Shown piece by piece: positions 1-10,500 of a stretch of 53,988 nt of DNA (position 1 is its first letter; the number at the start of each line of letters is the position of its first letter). Source of the DNA: Chlamydomonas sphaeroides (lineage: Eukaryota > Chlorophyta > Chlorophyceae > Chlamydomonadales > Chlamydomonadaceae); contig BDDC01000283.1 in the NCBI GenBank assembly GCA_001662425.1, positions 16,984 through 70,971 of the forward strand, given 5' to 3'. Position numbers and translations under genes: made by a program. The notes under the pieces were generated by a model. That model was not told the origin of the DNA, made no database searches, and saw only the letters and a list, made by a program, of their open reading frames with translations.

Positions 1-68
1 CCCCGCCGTGTCTTCCGCCGTCGACCCGGCTGGTTGCCCGCCCCGCCCCGCCCCGTCGACCCACTCAC

Positions 69-678
69 CGCGTTGGGGTCGGCTCCGTGCGCGAGCAGGG
101 CCCGGGCGATGGGCAGTGCTCCTGCCTGGAACGCGGCGTGCAGGGGCGTGCTGCCGGAGGATGGCTCGTGCACCTTGGCCATGGCGCCTTGCTCCAGGAG
201 GGCCATCACGGAGCGGAGCTCGCGGCTGCGAACAGCCTCCATGAGCGGCAGGCGGCGCGACGAGTCGGGGGTGTTGAGGTCCAGGCCCTTGACGCTGAGC
301 TCATCTACCACAGATGCCATGTTCTTCTGCGGTCGCGAAGGGAGAAGCGCAAGCGGGTTGGCAGCAGGGGCGCGCAACAGCGAGTGACGGACATGTCGAG
401 GCAAGGCGAGTTGGGCGGCGACCGCAGAGGCGGACGGGCTGAGCCGCTGTGTGCAGCCCTTGCAGCTCATACGAATGCACATAGCAGGCCCGCTTTAGGT
501 TCCCGTGCGGAAGTGCGAACCAGTTGACATGCCATGTATCGGGTCGCGTCGGTCTCGCTTGCCAACCTACCTGCTTCAACGCGACGACAAGACGATCGGT
601 AGACGGCTTGGAGGCGACGGCCATAGCGCTAAGGGCGCAGAGCGCCAGCAGCGCGGCCGCAACGGCGGGGCGTGCCAT
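69..678 (-). CDS. Ankyrin-repeat protein with N-terminal signal peptide, 5' part only
   Basis: Two exons are visible, 678-571 (36 codons) and 326-69 (86 codons), joined in phase 0. The donor after 69 (GTGAGT) leads into sequence beyond the window. The start at 678 opens a typical signal sequence (MARPAVAAALLALCALSAMA, then VAS), so the product is probably secreted or enters the endomembrane system; an organellar presequence is possible. The second exon carries ankyrin-type helices: TPLHAAFQAGALPIARALL followed by AHGADPNAV is a near-consensus repeat, and RLPLMEAVRSRELRSVMALL followed by EQGA is a second one before it. Ankyrin repeats bind protein partners, but no partner or catalytic domain is visible here. 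A signal peptide on an ankyrin protein is unusual, because most are cytosolic or nuclear. An alternative is that translation starts at 320 (MASVVDEL) in a cytosolic isoform. Confidence 0.7.
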
Positions 679-1844
679 CCTCGCGAGCGATCGGCGGGAC
701 CGTGTGTCCTAACCTTGGGGTTGCGTATGCGAAGAGCTCTTAATGTGATGGAATATGCGTTCAGATTGCAGCGGCATGCCATTTAAGCTGCATTCCAAAG
801 TGACTCGGTACGGCAAAGGGACGAGCTTGCTTCACATCTTCAACAATCCACATGCAGCACAGACAGGCAGTCAGCTACCGCCTGCGACTTTGAAGCATTC
901 AGCTCTGGGTGGCGGTGGGGGTTGGCGGCACCTGCCATTGGAGGCTGCGCAAGAACATCGCAACAGCCCTTCGCACCGGAGACACGACCCCCATCCCCGC
1001 ACGCAGCCGTCGTGACTGCCCAACGAAGAGACAAAGAACTAACATGTGACACCCTCCGACATTTCTGCTGGGCCAAGCGGGTGGCGGGTGGGGCGGCACC
1101 CGCCGATCGGCAGGTTGCGCATGAACATTGCAACGGACCACCGCGACTGCGACACGACCCGCAACCGCTGCCCCCGGACGGACCCACGGCCCGCAGCTCC
1201 CGTGTCGTGCGGCCCTGCAGGCAGGGGTACGTACAAGTTGAAGAAGAAGTTTCCCTAGTTTCCCGTTTCTTTACTACTGTAAGCTACAAGGGAGATTCCC
1301 AAACCATCCGGCGTGAAGAGTACTTATTCCCCGGCATAAGGAAATGCGGGAAGGAACCCTACACCTTTCCCCTTGCAACCATCGCAACCCGGGATGGGGC
1401 GTGGGCAACAGTCATTACCCCCGTCACTTGCACCACACACAGAATGCCTGTGCACGGCGTGCAGGCCCACAACTGCTGCCTGCGCTGCCCCTGCGGCAGC
1501 CTCCACACCCCTCATCGCGATCACTTGCACCCTCAACACTTGTACGCTCGTGTCCGTCGTCGTCGCGAGACTCTCTCCCCCCCGGTCACTGTAGCACTGC
1601 ACTTGCATGACTGTCGACGCTGCTGCCGCATGCTATGCGTTGATGCGCCAACAAACCAGCTGCCCTTTCTCGCCACGCACCTCCCTTGGACACAAACCAT
1701 GTGCGGCCGCATCCCACCTGACAGGCACCACCTCCACCCCAAAATGCTGCACATTTGGTGCCTGTCGTCGCTCATCCCGCGCTCTCCAGCTCTCATTCGT
1801 CATGTTAGCTCGCCCCCTCGCCGCTCGCCCCAACCCGCCGCCAC
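679..1844. other. Intergenic: promoter side of the ankyrin gene and 3' side of the DUF3533 gene
   Basis: No open frame here shows recognisable domains or a consistent exon series. The stretch must hold the promoter of the ankyrin gene (minus strand) and the 3' UTR of the DUF3533 gene. A diverged duplication at 907-1160 is listed separately. I found no algal TGTAA polyadenylation motif in the expected orientation. Confidence 0.5.
907..1160. repeat. Diverged direct duplication upstream of the ankyrin gene
   Basis: Positions 907-990 and 1078-1160 align along their length. Both begin GGTGGCGG, share GCGGCACC, a TGCGCA(A/T)GAACAT block, GCAAC, and end in GACACGACCC. They are separated by about 90 bases of unrelated sequence. 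The spacing and divergence point to an old segmental duplication rather than a simple satellite. Confidence 0.6.
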
Positions 1845-4800
1845 CTACGCAGCGATGATGGCAGTGGGCAGAGCCACCTGCGCAACGTCCGCCTCCTCGC
1901 CATCCCACCCGACGTGCTGCCCCTCGCCGCCTCCGCCACCCGCCGCTCCGCCCTCCCGCCGCCTCCGCCGTATGTCCGCCACCTGGCGCCCTAGGTGCCA
2001 GGCGCGGCTGAGCACCAGGTACAGTCCCAGGGGCGCACACACGAGGTTGTAGGCCTGCGGCGGCACGAGGGAGGGAGGGAGGGCGTCGGAGGGGAGGATG
2101 GCAGCAGGCAAGGACGGAAACGGCGAGGCGCGTCAGGCCTGGGCCACGAGGCGCGCAGGTCTCTGCGCTGGGCCGCTGCCGGTCTACCATCTCCCCTTCC
2201 CCAGCAGTCCCCTTCCCCAGCAGTGCCCTTCCCATTCCCCTCTTCCTGCCGCGCTGCTGCCCCTGCCTCACCGTGAGTACCAGCCAGTTCTCCCACATGT
2301 GGTCGGTGAGCACGCCGAAGAAGCACGACCGGAAGCCACGCACGCCGTAGTAGAAGGGCAGGCCCTAGGGGGCAGGGGGTGAAGGTGGCCGCGGGGTCAG
2401 GGCCCGGGCAGCGGCGGTGCTGCGTAAGTCATGCGAAGGGTGCGCCGCGCCGCGCGCCGGTGAGAAAACGGGGGCGAAACCCGCACCGGGCGCGGTAATC
2501 CAGAGGAGCCGCGCCTGGGTCCCGGTCGGGCCAGATGGGAAATCGTACGGCAGCACGCAGCACGTGGCTGTGCGCAGCGCACCTTGCCGATGTAGAAGAA
2601 CTTGTTGCTGAGCTGGATGCTCATGATGCCGCTGCTGCTGGTGAGCTGCACGATGAGTAGCAGCGCCGACATGGAGCTGAAGCGGTCGGGGCCCAGCGCG
2701 TGCAGCAGCACGGCGTTGATGGACAGGAAGGACCAGGACATGTACCTAGTGGGCGGGCAGGGGAGGGAGGGCGGGGTCAAGGAGAGGTCCAGGAGAGGTC
2801 CAGGAGCGGGCTGGCATCAGCCGTGGCGCACACCCGCGCATGCGTACCGCACGGCCTAACCACCAGCCCTCACCACTAGGCCCTGGCCCTCACCAGCCTG
2901 GCCCTCACCAGCCGTATGCGATGGTGTAGCCGGCGTTCCAGTGCCACTGCTCCGAGGCAGGGCCGTCGCCGCCCAGACCCCACAGCACGCAGCACAGCAG
3001 CACCATCTGCGAGGGGTTGGGTGCGTGGGCAGGAGGCCGCGGGGCGCAGGAAGGGGTGAGCGCGTGGAGGGCGACAGGGCAGGTGGGGCCGAGAGGCAAG
3101 CGAAGCAGCCCCACCGTCTGTCCATCCTTATCGCCATGCGCTCCTAGCCCTAGCCCCGCGGCCCCTCCCCTCCGCCTCCCCTTCCTATCATCCCTCCCTC
3201 CCCTCCCTACCCAACCTGGACCTCGCCGCCCCACCTCCTTCTCACCCTCCCCTCCCTCCCCTCTCACCAGCAGCAGCATGAATAGCGCCCCAATGACGCC
3301 CTTGACCCACAGCGACCACGCCAAAGTCCGCCGCCGCACCGCCACCGGCACCACGCCCGCCGCCGCCGCAGTGTCGCCGCCGTTCTGTCGCTTGCCGCCC
3401 TCCGGCTCCGCTTGCCCTTTCAAGCTCTCCCCCATGTCCATGGCGGCCGCAGCCTCCACATCCACGCCCGGGCCCTGGCTGCCGACCTCGCTGCCGGCGA
3501 CCTGAGCGCCGGCTCCCAGGGACTGTCTCCGGCGCAGCGAGCCGGCAATCATTTTGGCCAGGCCGCGGTTGGCTTGCGGCTGCGCGGGGCCGACCGTGAG
3601 CAGCGCGGCCTCAGCGGGCAGCTTGAACTGATAGCTGGTGGCCACCTGGGGGATGATGCCCGGGGAGAGAGGTAGGGTACGTGTCGGGTGCCATGGGAAG
3701 GGAGGCAGGGCCCCCGCGCAGCAGCAACCTTGCTCGGGACCTGAGCCCGGCTCCCTCCCGCGCCCGGCCGCACCACGAACGAGGCGCCCAGCCACAGCAG
3801 CACGCAGAAGATGTAGGTGGCAAAGTGCTGTCCGAAATTGTGCACGGGCGCAATGTCAACCTCGCGCATGGACACGCCTGAAGGGGGATGGCCGGGGGGG
3901 GGGGCGGCGAAGCAGCAGGAGGTTGGGTTCGTGACTTCGTGTCGCTATGTCGAGCGCGGTGGCGGCGAGTCCCCCAGTCCTCACGTACGAAACGCCTCAG
4001 CATGATCGTTCGGGCAAGTGTGCGCGCGCGACTGTGCCGGAGGGACAAGGCACCGGCACCACCAGCAGCCCACCGACAACTCGGATCCATGGGGCTGCTC
4101 AGAGAGGCGCCTGCCCTCCTGCCGGCCCGCGCCCTGTCCCGGGCGCCCCCTCTGGCCACAAGCACGCACCCGCCGCCAGCAGCGACAGCGACAGCCCCGA
4201 GCCGGAAGCCAGCTGCGCGCCGCCCGCCGCCAGCCGCGAGGTGAGGCCGTAGCTCAGCCGCGGGGCCAGGCCGCCGGTCAGCACCGAGCCGATGTAGCTG
4301 CGGGCGGCGGAGGCAGGCAGGCAGGCAGGCAAGGGGCAGCGGCTTTCGGCAGCGCCGTGGGGACGGCAGCGCGCAGCACCAGGGCACTGCACACGGGCTG
4401 CAGGCAACGCCCTACGCAGCCCTGACGTCCCCACAGGGGGCGCCCGCGCCTCGTTGCGTGACGTGTTGCCGCCGCTGTGTGCATCGCCAGTGGGATGGCT
4501 CCCGTGGCACCCTGCGGCCAGCCGACGCGGCGGCCAGCAGATGTCCGCACCTGTAGGTTGAGTAGTCGCGGCCGCGGGCCAGGATGTACTGGAAGGAGGG
4601 CGACTGCGGGCGGGTGGCGCGCGACAGCGGGGCACGGCGGGGCGGGCGGGCGGGGGCTCGTTGGGCGCCAGCGATGAGACGGAGGCAGCTAGGCTTTGCG
4701 TGCGGTGCTAGGGAGCTGCGGCTGGCCGGCCATGGGGACCTGCACGTGGGGGCCTCACCCGCTGCGCAGGCGGCAGCCCCGAGGCGGTGAAGAAGGCCAG

Positions 4801-6151
4801 GACGTTGGTGGTGAAGGAGGAGGGGAAGTAGAGCAGCGCCCAAGGGCCGCCCTGGCGGACCTGCTCCGACAGGATCTGCGCGGGGGGGGGTGATGGGGGA
4901 GCCCGGCGCATGGCGGGGCGGTGACGGAGGGGCTGACGCAAGGGCTGGCCGGCATGGGTGTGTGTGCGCGGGGTCCGACCCACATTGCGACACAGTAGCG
5001 CACACCGCCCTGCCCTCTGCTTCCCCTAAGCCACCCTGAAACACCGCCCTGCGCAAAACGCACCACACCCGCCCGTGCACCCAACCACGCTGCCCCGTCT
5101 GCCGACCCACATCAAGCAGCTGCAACCACCGCAACCTCGGTTACTTCTCGCGGGACACAACCAGGGGCCCCGCCGCACCCACCGAGACGCACGCCGCCTC
5201 CTGTTCTGGCGACCCGCAGCGGCCGCTGACCACGCCCGGGCAGACGGCCTCAACGTAGCTGAGAGCGCGGCCGCTGTGGCTGGCAGAGTTGAGCGGCGAC
5301 GCGGGGTTCCACATGCTCGAGGCCAGCAGGCTGGTGGCCAGAGGCTCCGGTGCCTGGCGGTGGGCAGCAGTGAGACGAGTGAGCAAATCGTGTGGGGGAG
5401 TTGCCGGCTTGGCGGTGAGAAGGGGGCAGCAGGCTGGGGCTCTGGCAGCGACGCCCGGCATGTGGGTCGGTGATGCTGTTGGGGTGCTGTGGAATGGGGT
5501 GCGCTGCGTACCAGGAGCGGCAGCCACTGCTGCACGAAGGAGGCGTTCAGCTGGGCGGTGGGCGGCAGCGTGTCGCAGTTGAGGACGGCGACGTGGAGGT
5601 TGTCAAGCCGTGACTGCGAGGGCACGGCGGGGGAGAGGAAACACGTGGGTGATGTGGCAGACGTCTTGACATCCAAGCTGGCAATGGCGGAGGGTGCGAG
5701 GGGGAAGGGAGAGGGGCCCGCTCGTCGTGGGACCGCTGGCAGAGGTCCCCTGACACGCAGCTGTGGCGCCCACCGCCGGGTTCCAGAAGGCGCCGAGGTA
5801 GAGCCAGCAGAACATCCACATGATCATAATAGCAAGCAATGCCGTGACGACGTAGCTGGCACTCCAAAACGGCCGGAAGTACACAGGCATCTCCGTGAGA
5901 GGGGCCTTGGTTGCCGTGGCGGGCGGCCGACGGCCCTCCACGACGCTGGTATCGCTCGTGTTAGAGTCTATAGGCCCTTCCATGGGAGGCGTTGCCACGT
6001 CCATGGCCCCCGGCACGAACTTGTTTTCGTGCAATTGGCTCGACGCCGTATCCGACATCGCGGGGAGGGTATCTTGGGAAGCTTCTGCAGGTAGCGTCGT
6101 GTGCGCGATGACCAAGCCGTCGGGGTGCACTTGCCGAGAGTTGAGAAGCAT
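1845..6151 (-). CDS. DUF3533 / SNG1-like multi-pass membrane protein
   Basis: Twelve exons join without a frame break: 6151-5774, 5613-5512, 5353-5183, 4875-4759, 4603-4551, 4297-4170, 3877-3774, 3645-3268, 3006-2909, 2745-2583, 2364-2272 and 2054-1845 (stop). The product has about 664 residues from 6151, or 633 from a second ATG at 6058. The layout matches the fungal SNG1 (nitrosoguanidine resistance)/DUF3533 family: a cytosolic N-terminus, one membrane segment (FWSASYVVTALLAIMIMWMF), then the family hallmark LYLGAFWNPA...LDNLHVAVLNCD, a large non-cytosolic domain, and a C-terminal block of about six hydrophobic helices (for example YIFCVLLWLGASFVV, VIGALFMLLLMVLLCCVLWG, LLLIVQLTSSSGIMS). 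The C-terminal half is related to ABC-2-type permease folds. Yeast SNG1 acts at the plasma membrane in drug resistance and lipid asymmetry; the algal role is unknown. An acidic/Ala-rich loop of about 70 residues, encoded around 3300-3560, splits the C-terminal membrane block. The family call is firm, the function is not. Confidence 0.8.
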
Positions 6152-7544
6152 GCCCCGAAGGCAAAATCGTATGGACAGCTGCAACGCCTATTGTGCGCAA
6201 GTGACAATAGCTACAGTAATGAAAGAGACATTTGCCGATGAGATAGGGCGCGGAGCGCCGTCGAGCATAAGGGCTTCTTTTTTTACGGGGTTATGTCAAC
6301 GTTCCGGTACCGCCGCTGCTTACGCAACCCAATCCAAAGGCCTTGCTAGGTACTTGCATGATAGTCCGTCCCAAAAGCATCTTCTGAAGGCTGTCGAAGC
6401 GGTTAACTACGACACGCCTCAATGTCACCCGCCCTGACACGCCCAGGGTCCCCCGTGCTCGGTACAGCATTTGGGTACTCGGCACGCGCATGTGCGGGCG
6501 CCTGTACATTGCGGGTACGGAACGGCAGGCCCCCATGCCCCCACCCCGCAGCACATTCCGCGTGCGCGCCGCGCTGAACCAGTCGCCCTGCCTCACTTAC
6601 AAGCCGCATGCGCAGCAGTGATTGTCACTGGTCAATACCCCTATCTCAGTCGCGCCGACCGCCAGTGGCAGCCTCTTGCAGCGCCACTTCCGCCAGAAGA
6701 CAAAGAAAGGCCTAGCCATCGGGTCAGGGAACTGACGGGCTACGCAGTGGCCGACTCGCATCTTGCGACGCCGGCGGCATACACGGACACAACAATAAGT
6801 ATCTACAGACAATCACCTCATGGTTTCGCCGGCACAGGCTCCACCCCGCCCCCCAAAGCTGCCACATGTAGATCACGTCTCAGCCGTCCGTTGTAACCGG
6901 CACAGCTCTCGGCGGCTGGTCGACCGATTGCGACCAACGCCCCGCGCCAGCCCACCACAACCCTTACCTACGTCACCCGCATAAGCCGGTCACGGTTCTG
7001 CATAGCCGCCCTACACCACCCCTCTGCCTCCCACCGCGTGTCTCCAATGACAGTACGTAGCTGCCCCGGCGGCAGGGCCCCCCGCTCCTGCACCCCGCCC
7101 GGCCCCGTGCAAACAGGCGGCGTGCTGCCGCGCCCCCGCCGCCTGTCCGCCAGCAGGCAGCATAGTCGAGCCGCGTCCAACGGGTCAGGCGGCACCGAGG
7201 CGGAGGACGGTGTGCCGTAGTGTGCAGTTCATGGGTCCCAGTGCTGGGCTGTGCAGTCTGGGCGCCTCTCGCCGGCCCCTCCCCCATCCCGGCTCTCCTC
7301 CACCCTAGCTGGCTCCTCCCCACATCCTCCACCTCCTGCCCCACTATGCACCCAGCCGGGGCACAGCGCCTCGCGCAATCAAGCGCCGTACACGACAGCA
7401 CCCGCCAGCGCGTTCCAGCGCCGAAACAGCACCGCATGCAACATATCGACTAAGCCGCCTTACACGACTCTGCCCGTTAGCCTCGCTACGTGTCCGAACG
7501 TCGGCAGCGAAGCACAGTGGTACCGCGAAGCACGTTCCTCGCCT
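6152..7544. other. Intergenic between two minus-strand genes
   Basis: This stretch contains the promoter and 5' UTR of the DUF3533 gene (right of 6151) and the 3' UTR of the kinase gene (left of 7545). I see no ORF with a recognisable domain. Apart from the TGTAA motif listed separately, I see nothing I can name. Confidence 0.5.
7460..7464 (-). promoter_or_regulatory. TGTAA polyadenylation signal of the kinase gene
   Basis: TTACA on the + strand reads TGTAA on the coding strand, about 80 nt past the stop codon at 7545. TGTAA is the usual poly(A) signal of chlamydomonadalean genes, and the distance is typical. I found no equally well-placed TGTAA for the other genes. Confidence 0.45.
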
Positions 7545-10500
7545 CTACATGCCGCCAGACGCCAGCCGGCTCGGCGCGCCGCCAGCCGCCACAGTGCGAC
7601 GGCCGCCCAGGTTCGACCCCGGCGGCGATGTCCCCGGCGGCGGCGACGGCAGCGTCATCGCCGGCCCCGCTGGCACACCGGAGCTCGACAGCCGCGACGC
7701 CCCGGTAGCGCCCGTCGGCGTCGGCCCTGGCTCCAACCCTGTACCGCCCCCCGTCGAGCTGTTCCTGATGCTGCCCGCCAGCGGAGCCCCGCCACCGCTG
7801 CCGCCAGCGGCGGGGCCGACCACGCCCATGCGTATGCTGCCGCCGGCACCCTCGTGCTGCCGGATGCTGCCGGCGGGGCCTGGCTCGTGCTGCCGGATGC
7901 TGGCTGGGGGCGTGGGCGTGCCCGTGATCCAGCTGCCGCCTGGAGAGGGGACAGCCCATCAGGCATAGGGCAGGTGAGGCGCGAGCCGCTTCACATGGCG
8001 CAGCGGGGCAAGCTACTGGCAAGGGGTTGTGAACACACATAGGGCCGTCGTCACACCACCCGGCCACATGGCCACACCCGACCGAGGCACACGCGGCGAT
8101 GCCCCTCCTCCCGCATAGACTCGGAGCGAGGCCGCCGCTCACCTGCGCTGTGGCCAATGCTCACGCCGCCCACGTCGCCGTGGGCCAGCGCACGCGCCGC
8201 CACGGCCACGGCGCCGCTGCCGCTGCGCTCCGACACCGTCGTCGGCCCGCCGCCTCCGCCGGGCGATCCGGCCGGCGCCATGCCCGTGTTGCTCACGCGC
8301 TTGTGGTACACGTTCACGCCCGGCGAGTTGCCCAGGATGCTGCCGCCGGTCATCCCCGACGGCGAGATCACGCCGACGGCGCCGCCGCCGGGCCCCGACT
8401 GCAGCCCGCTCATGCCGGTGGAGCTGGTGCGTCGGCTGCCCGGCAGCGGCCCCGCGCTGGGGGGTGGCGGCGTGCCCCCGGAGGAGCTCCGCCGCGGGAG
8501 GTACGGGCTGCCAGCCCCCTGCCCGGGTCCAGAGACGACCAGCATCTGGGGCCCTCCGCTGCTGCTCGGCCGGCCGGTGCCGCCGCCTGCCCTCTCCCCG
8601 CCGTCGCCACCCGGCGACGGCAGCACTCGCGTGTTGGCCATCTGCCCCAGGATGCCGCCCGGCGGCACCGACGGCCGCGGCTCGCCCGCGACGGCACCCG
8701 CCAGGATGCCGGCGGGCGTACCGGGCCGCGCGCCGGCTGCAAAGAGGTGCGCGTGGGGCCCCTCGGCGCCGGGCAGGCAGTCCCAGTCCAGCCCCTCAAA
8801 GAAGCGGTGCTCGCGGATGCGGTCGCAGGTCCAGCGCTGGCGCGGCGAGCGCACTAGCACGTGGTTGGCCAGCAGCTGGCGCAGGTCGGCGGGCAGGCCG
8901 CAGTCGGCGGGAAGGTCGGCGGGCTGCGGGGTCTTGGGGTGGCACACGCGCCGGATGACGCGGGTGTGCAGCTCCTGCATGGGGCGTGCAAAAGGAGGGC
9001 GTGTTGAGTGGGCAGGTCGAGTTGACGGCGGCACGCTCGGCCCGCGTCGCCAGCCTGTCCGCCCCTTACGGATCCCTCCGGGCCCTAGTCGGCACAGGCA
9101 CGAACCCTAGCGCCTTCCCCAGCATCCCCGCCGCACCTTGAGGCTCCAGCCCGTGGCCAGCTCCACCATGACCAAGCCCCAGTTCCAGCTGTCTACCGTT
9201 GTCGTGTACGGCTCGGGCCGCGCCTTGCCCCGGTCCCGGCCGCCGCCGCTGCTGCTGGGCCGCTTGCCCTCGCGCTCCTCGCGCTCCACCCAGGTCGCCA
9301 CCTCGGGCGCCAGGTAGGCCCGCGTGCCCGCCACGCCGCCATAGTAGCCGGGCCGGTCCGGCAGCTGCGTGGCGGCGGCGCCGAAGTCAGTAAGGCGGAT
9401 GCGGCCGCCCTCGCAGATGAGCACGTTGGAGAGCTTGAGGTCGCGGTACACGTAGCCGGCCTCGTGCAGCGCGGCCAGGGCCTGGGGCCGGGGAAACGGA
9501 GGGGAAGAGCGTGAGTGAATGTGTGCGAGTATTCGGGGGCGCCGGCGCATCGGACGGTGCAGGCCGCTGTCGCCCGGCAGCCGACACGGCACGACCTGCT
9601 GCCCCCAGCTTCTCCCCTCCTGTCCAATTGTCGACGCACCTGTAGCATGCACGCGCCGTAGTACCGCAGCGCCCTGGTGCTCATGAGCGAGCTGCCCAGC
9701 GCGCTCATCGCCCCGCTGCCTATGCCGCCCGTTGGCGTCGACGGCGCGTAGCCCGAGCCCCCGCCCATGCCCGGCGAGGGCGGGGCGGTGCCCGCGTTGC
9801 TGGGCGGGCACGAGGCCGAGCCGTGGGGTGAGTCCAGGCCGCTGCCGCCGGGAGACGGAGCGCCGCCGCTGTACCGCTCGTACTCGCCGCCGCTGTACGG
9901 CTCCACCTCGGCCAGGTCGTATTGGTACGACATCTCGACGCTGTCGGCGACGCTGGGACGTCGCATGCCGCCTCGGCCGTCTGGGCTGTTGTTACCGCCG
10001 GTGCCGACCTGAAGCCCGGGTGGGCAACATGGCGACAACACTGTGAGTAGCGCGTCCTGCCAACAAGTGGCTCGGCAGCGGGGGTGGGGGCATGAATTAG
10101 GACAGGGGAGGGGGCTGAAGAGGATGTGAAAGAGGACAGCGTAGAGGCGGGCGATGGGTTGAGGCACCATGGGCGTACGCCGTCGTCTCTTGCACCACTG
10201 CACGCCTAGCGCTTAACCGGAGCTGAGGGACAGCCCGCAGCCAGCAGGGGTAGCTGCTCCGCCGCTTCCGGGCCCTCGCCTGTCCGCCCGTCCCGCCCGA
10301 CCCGTCAGCGGCTCCCTGGGCCCAATTCCCATGCGCGTTGCTGTCCTTCGCCAGCCTCACGCCCAAGCCCGAGGCCCCTCAAGCTTCGCTCACCGCCATC
10401 CCCGCGGCCCCTGCTGAACCCCGCGCCCACCTGATTGAGGATGGACTGGTGAGCGTTGCCTCCAGGGAAGCCGCCCCTCGCGCCGGCGCCGCCGCCCGCC

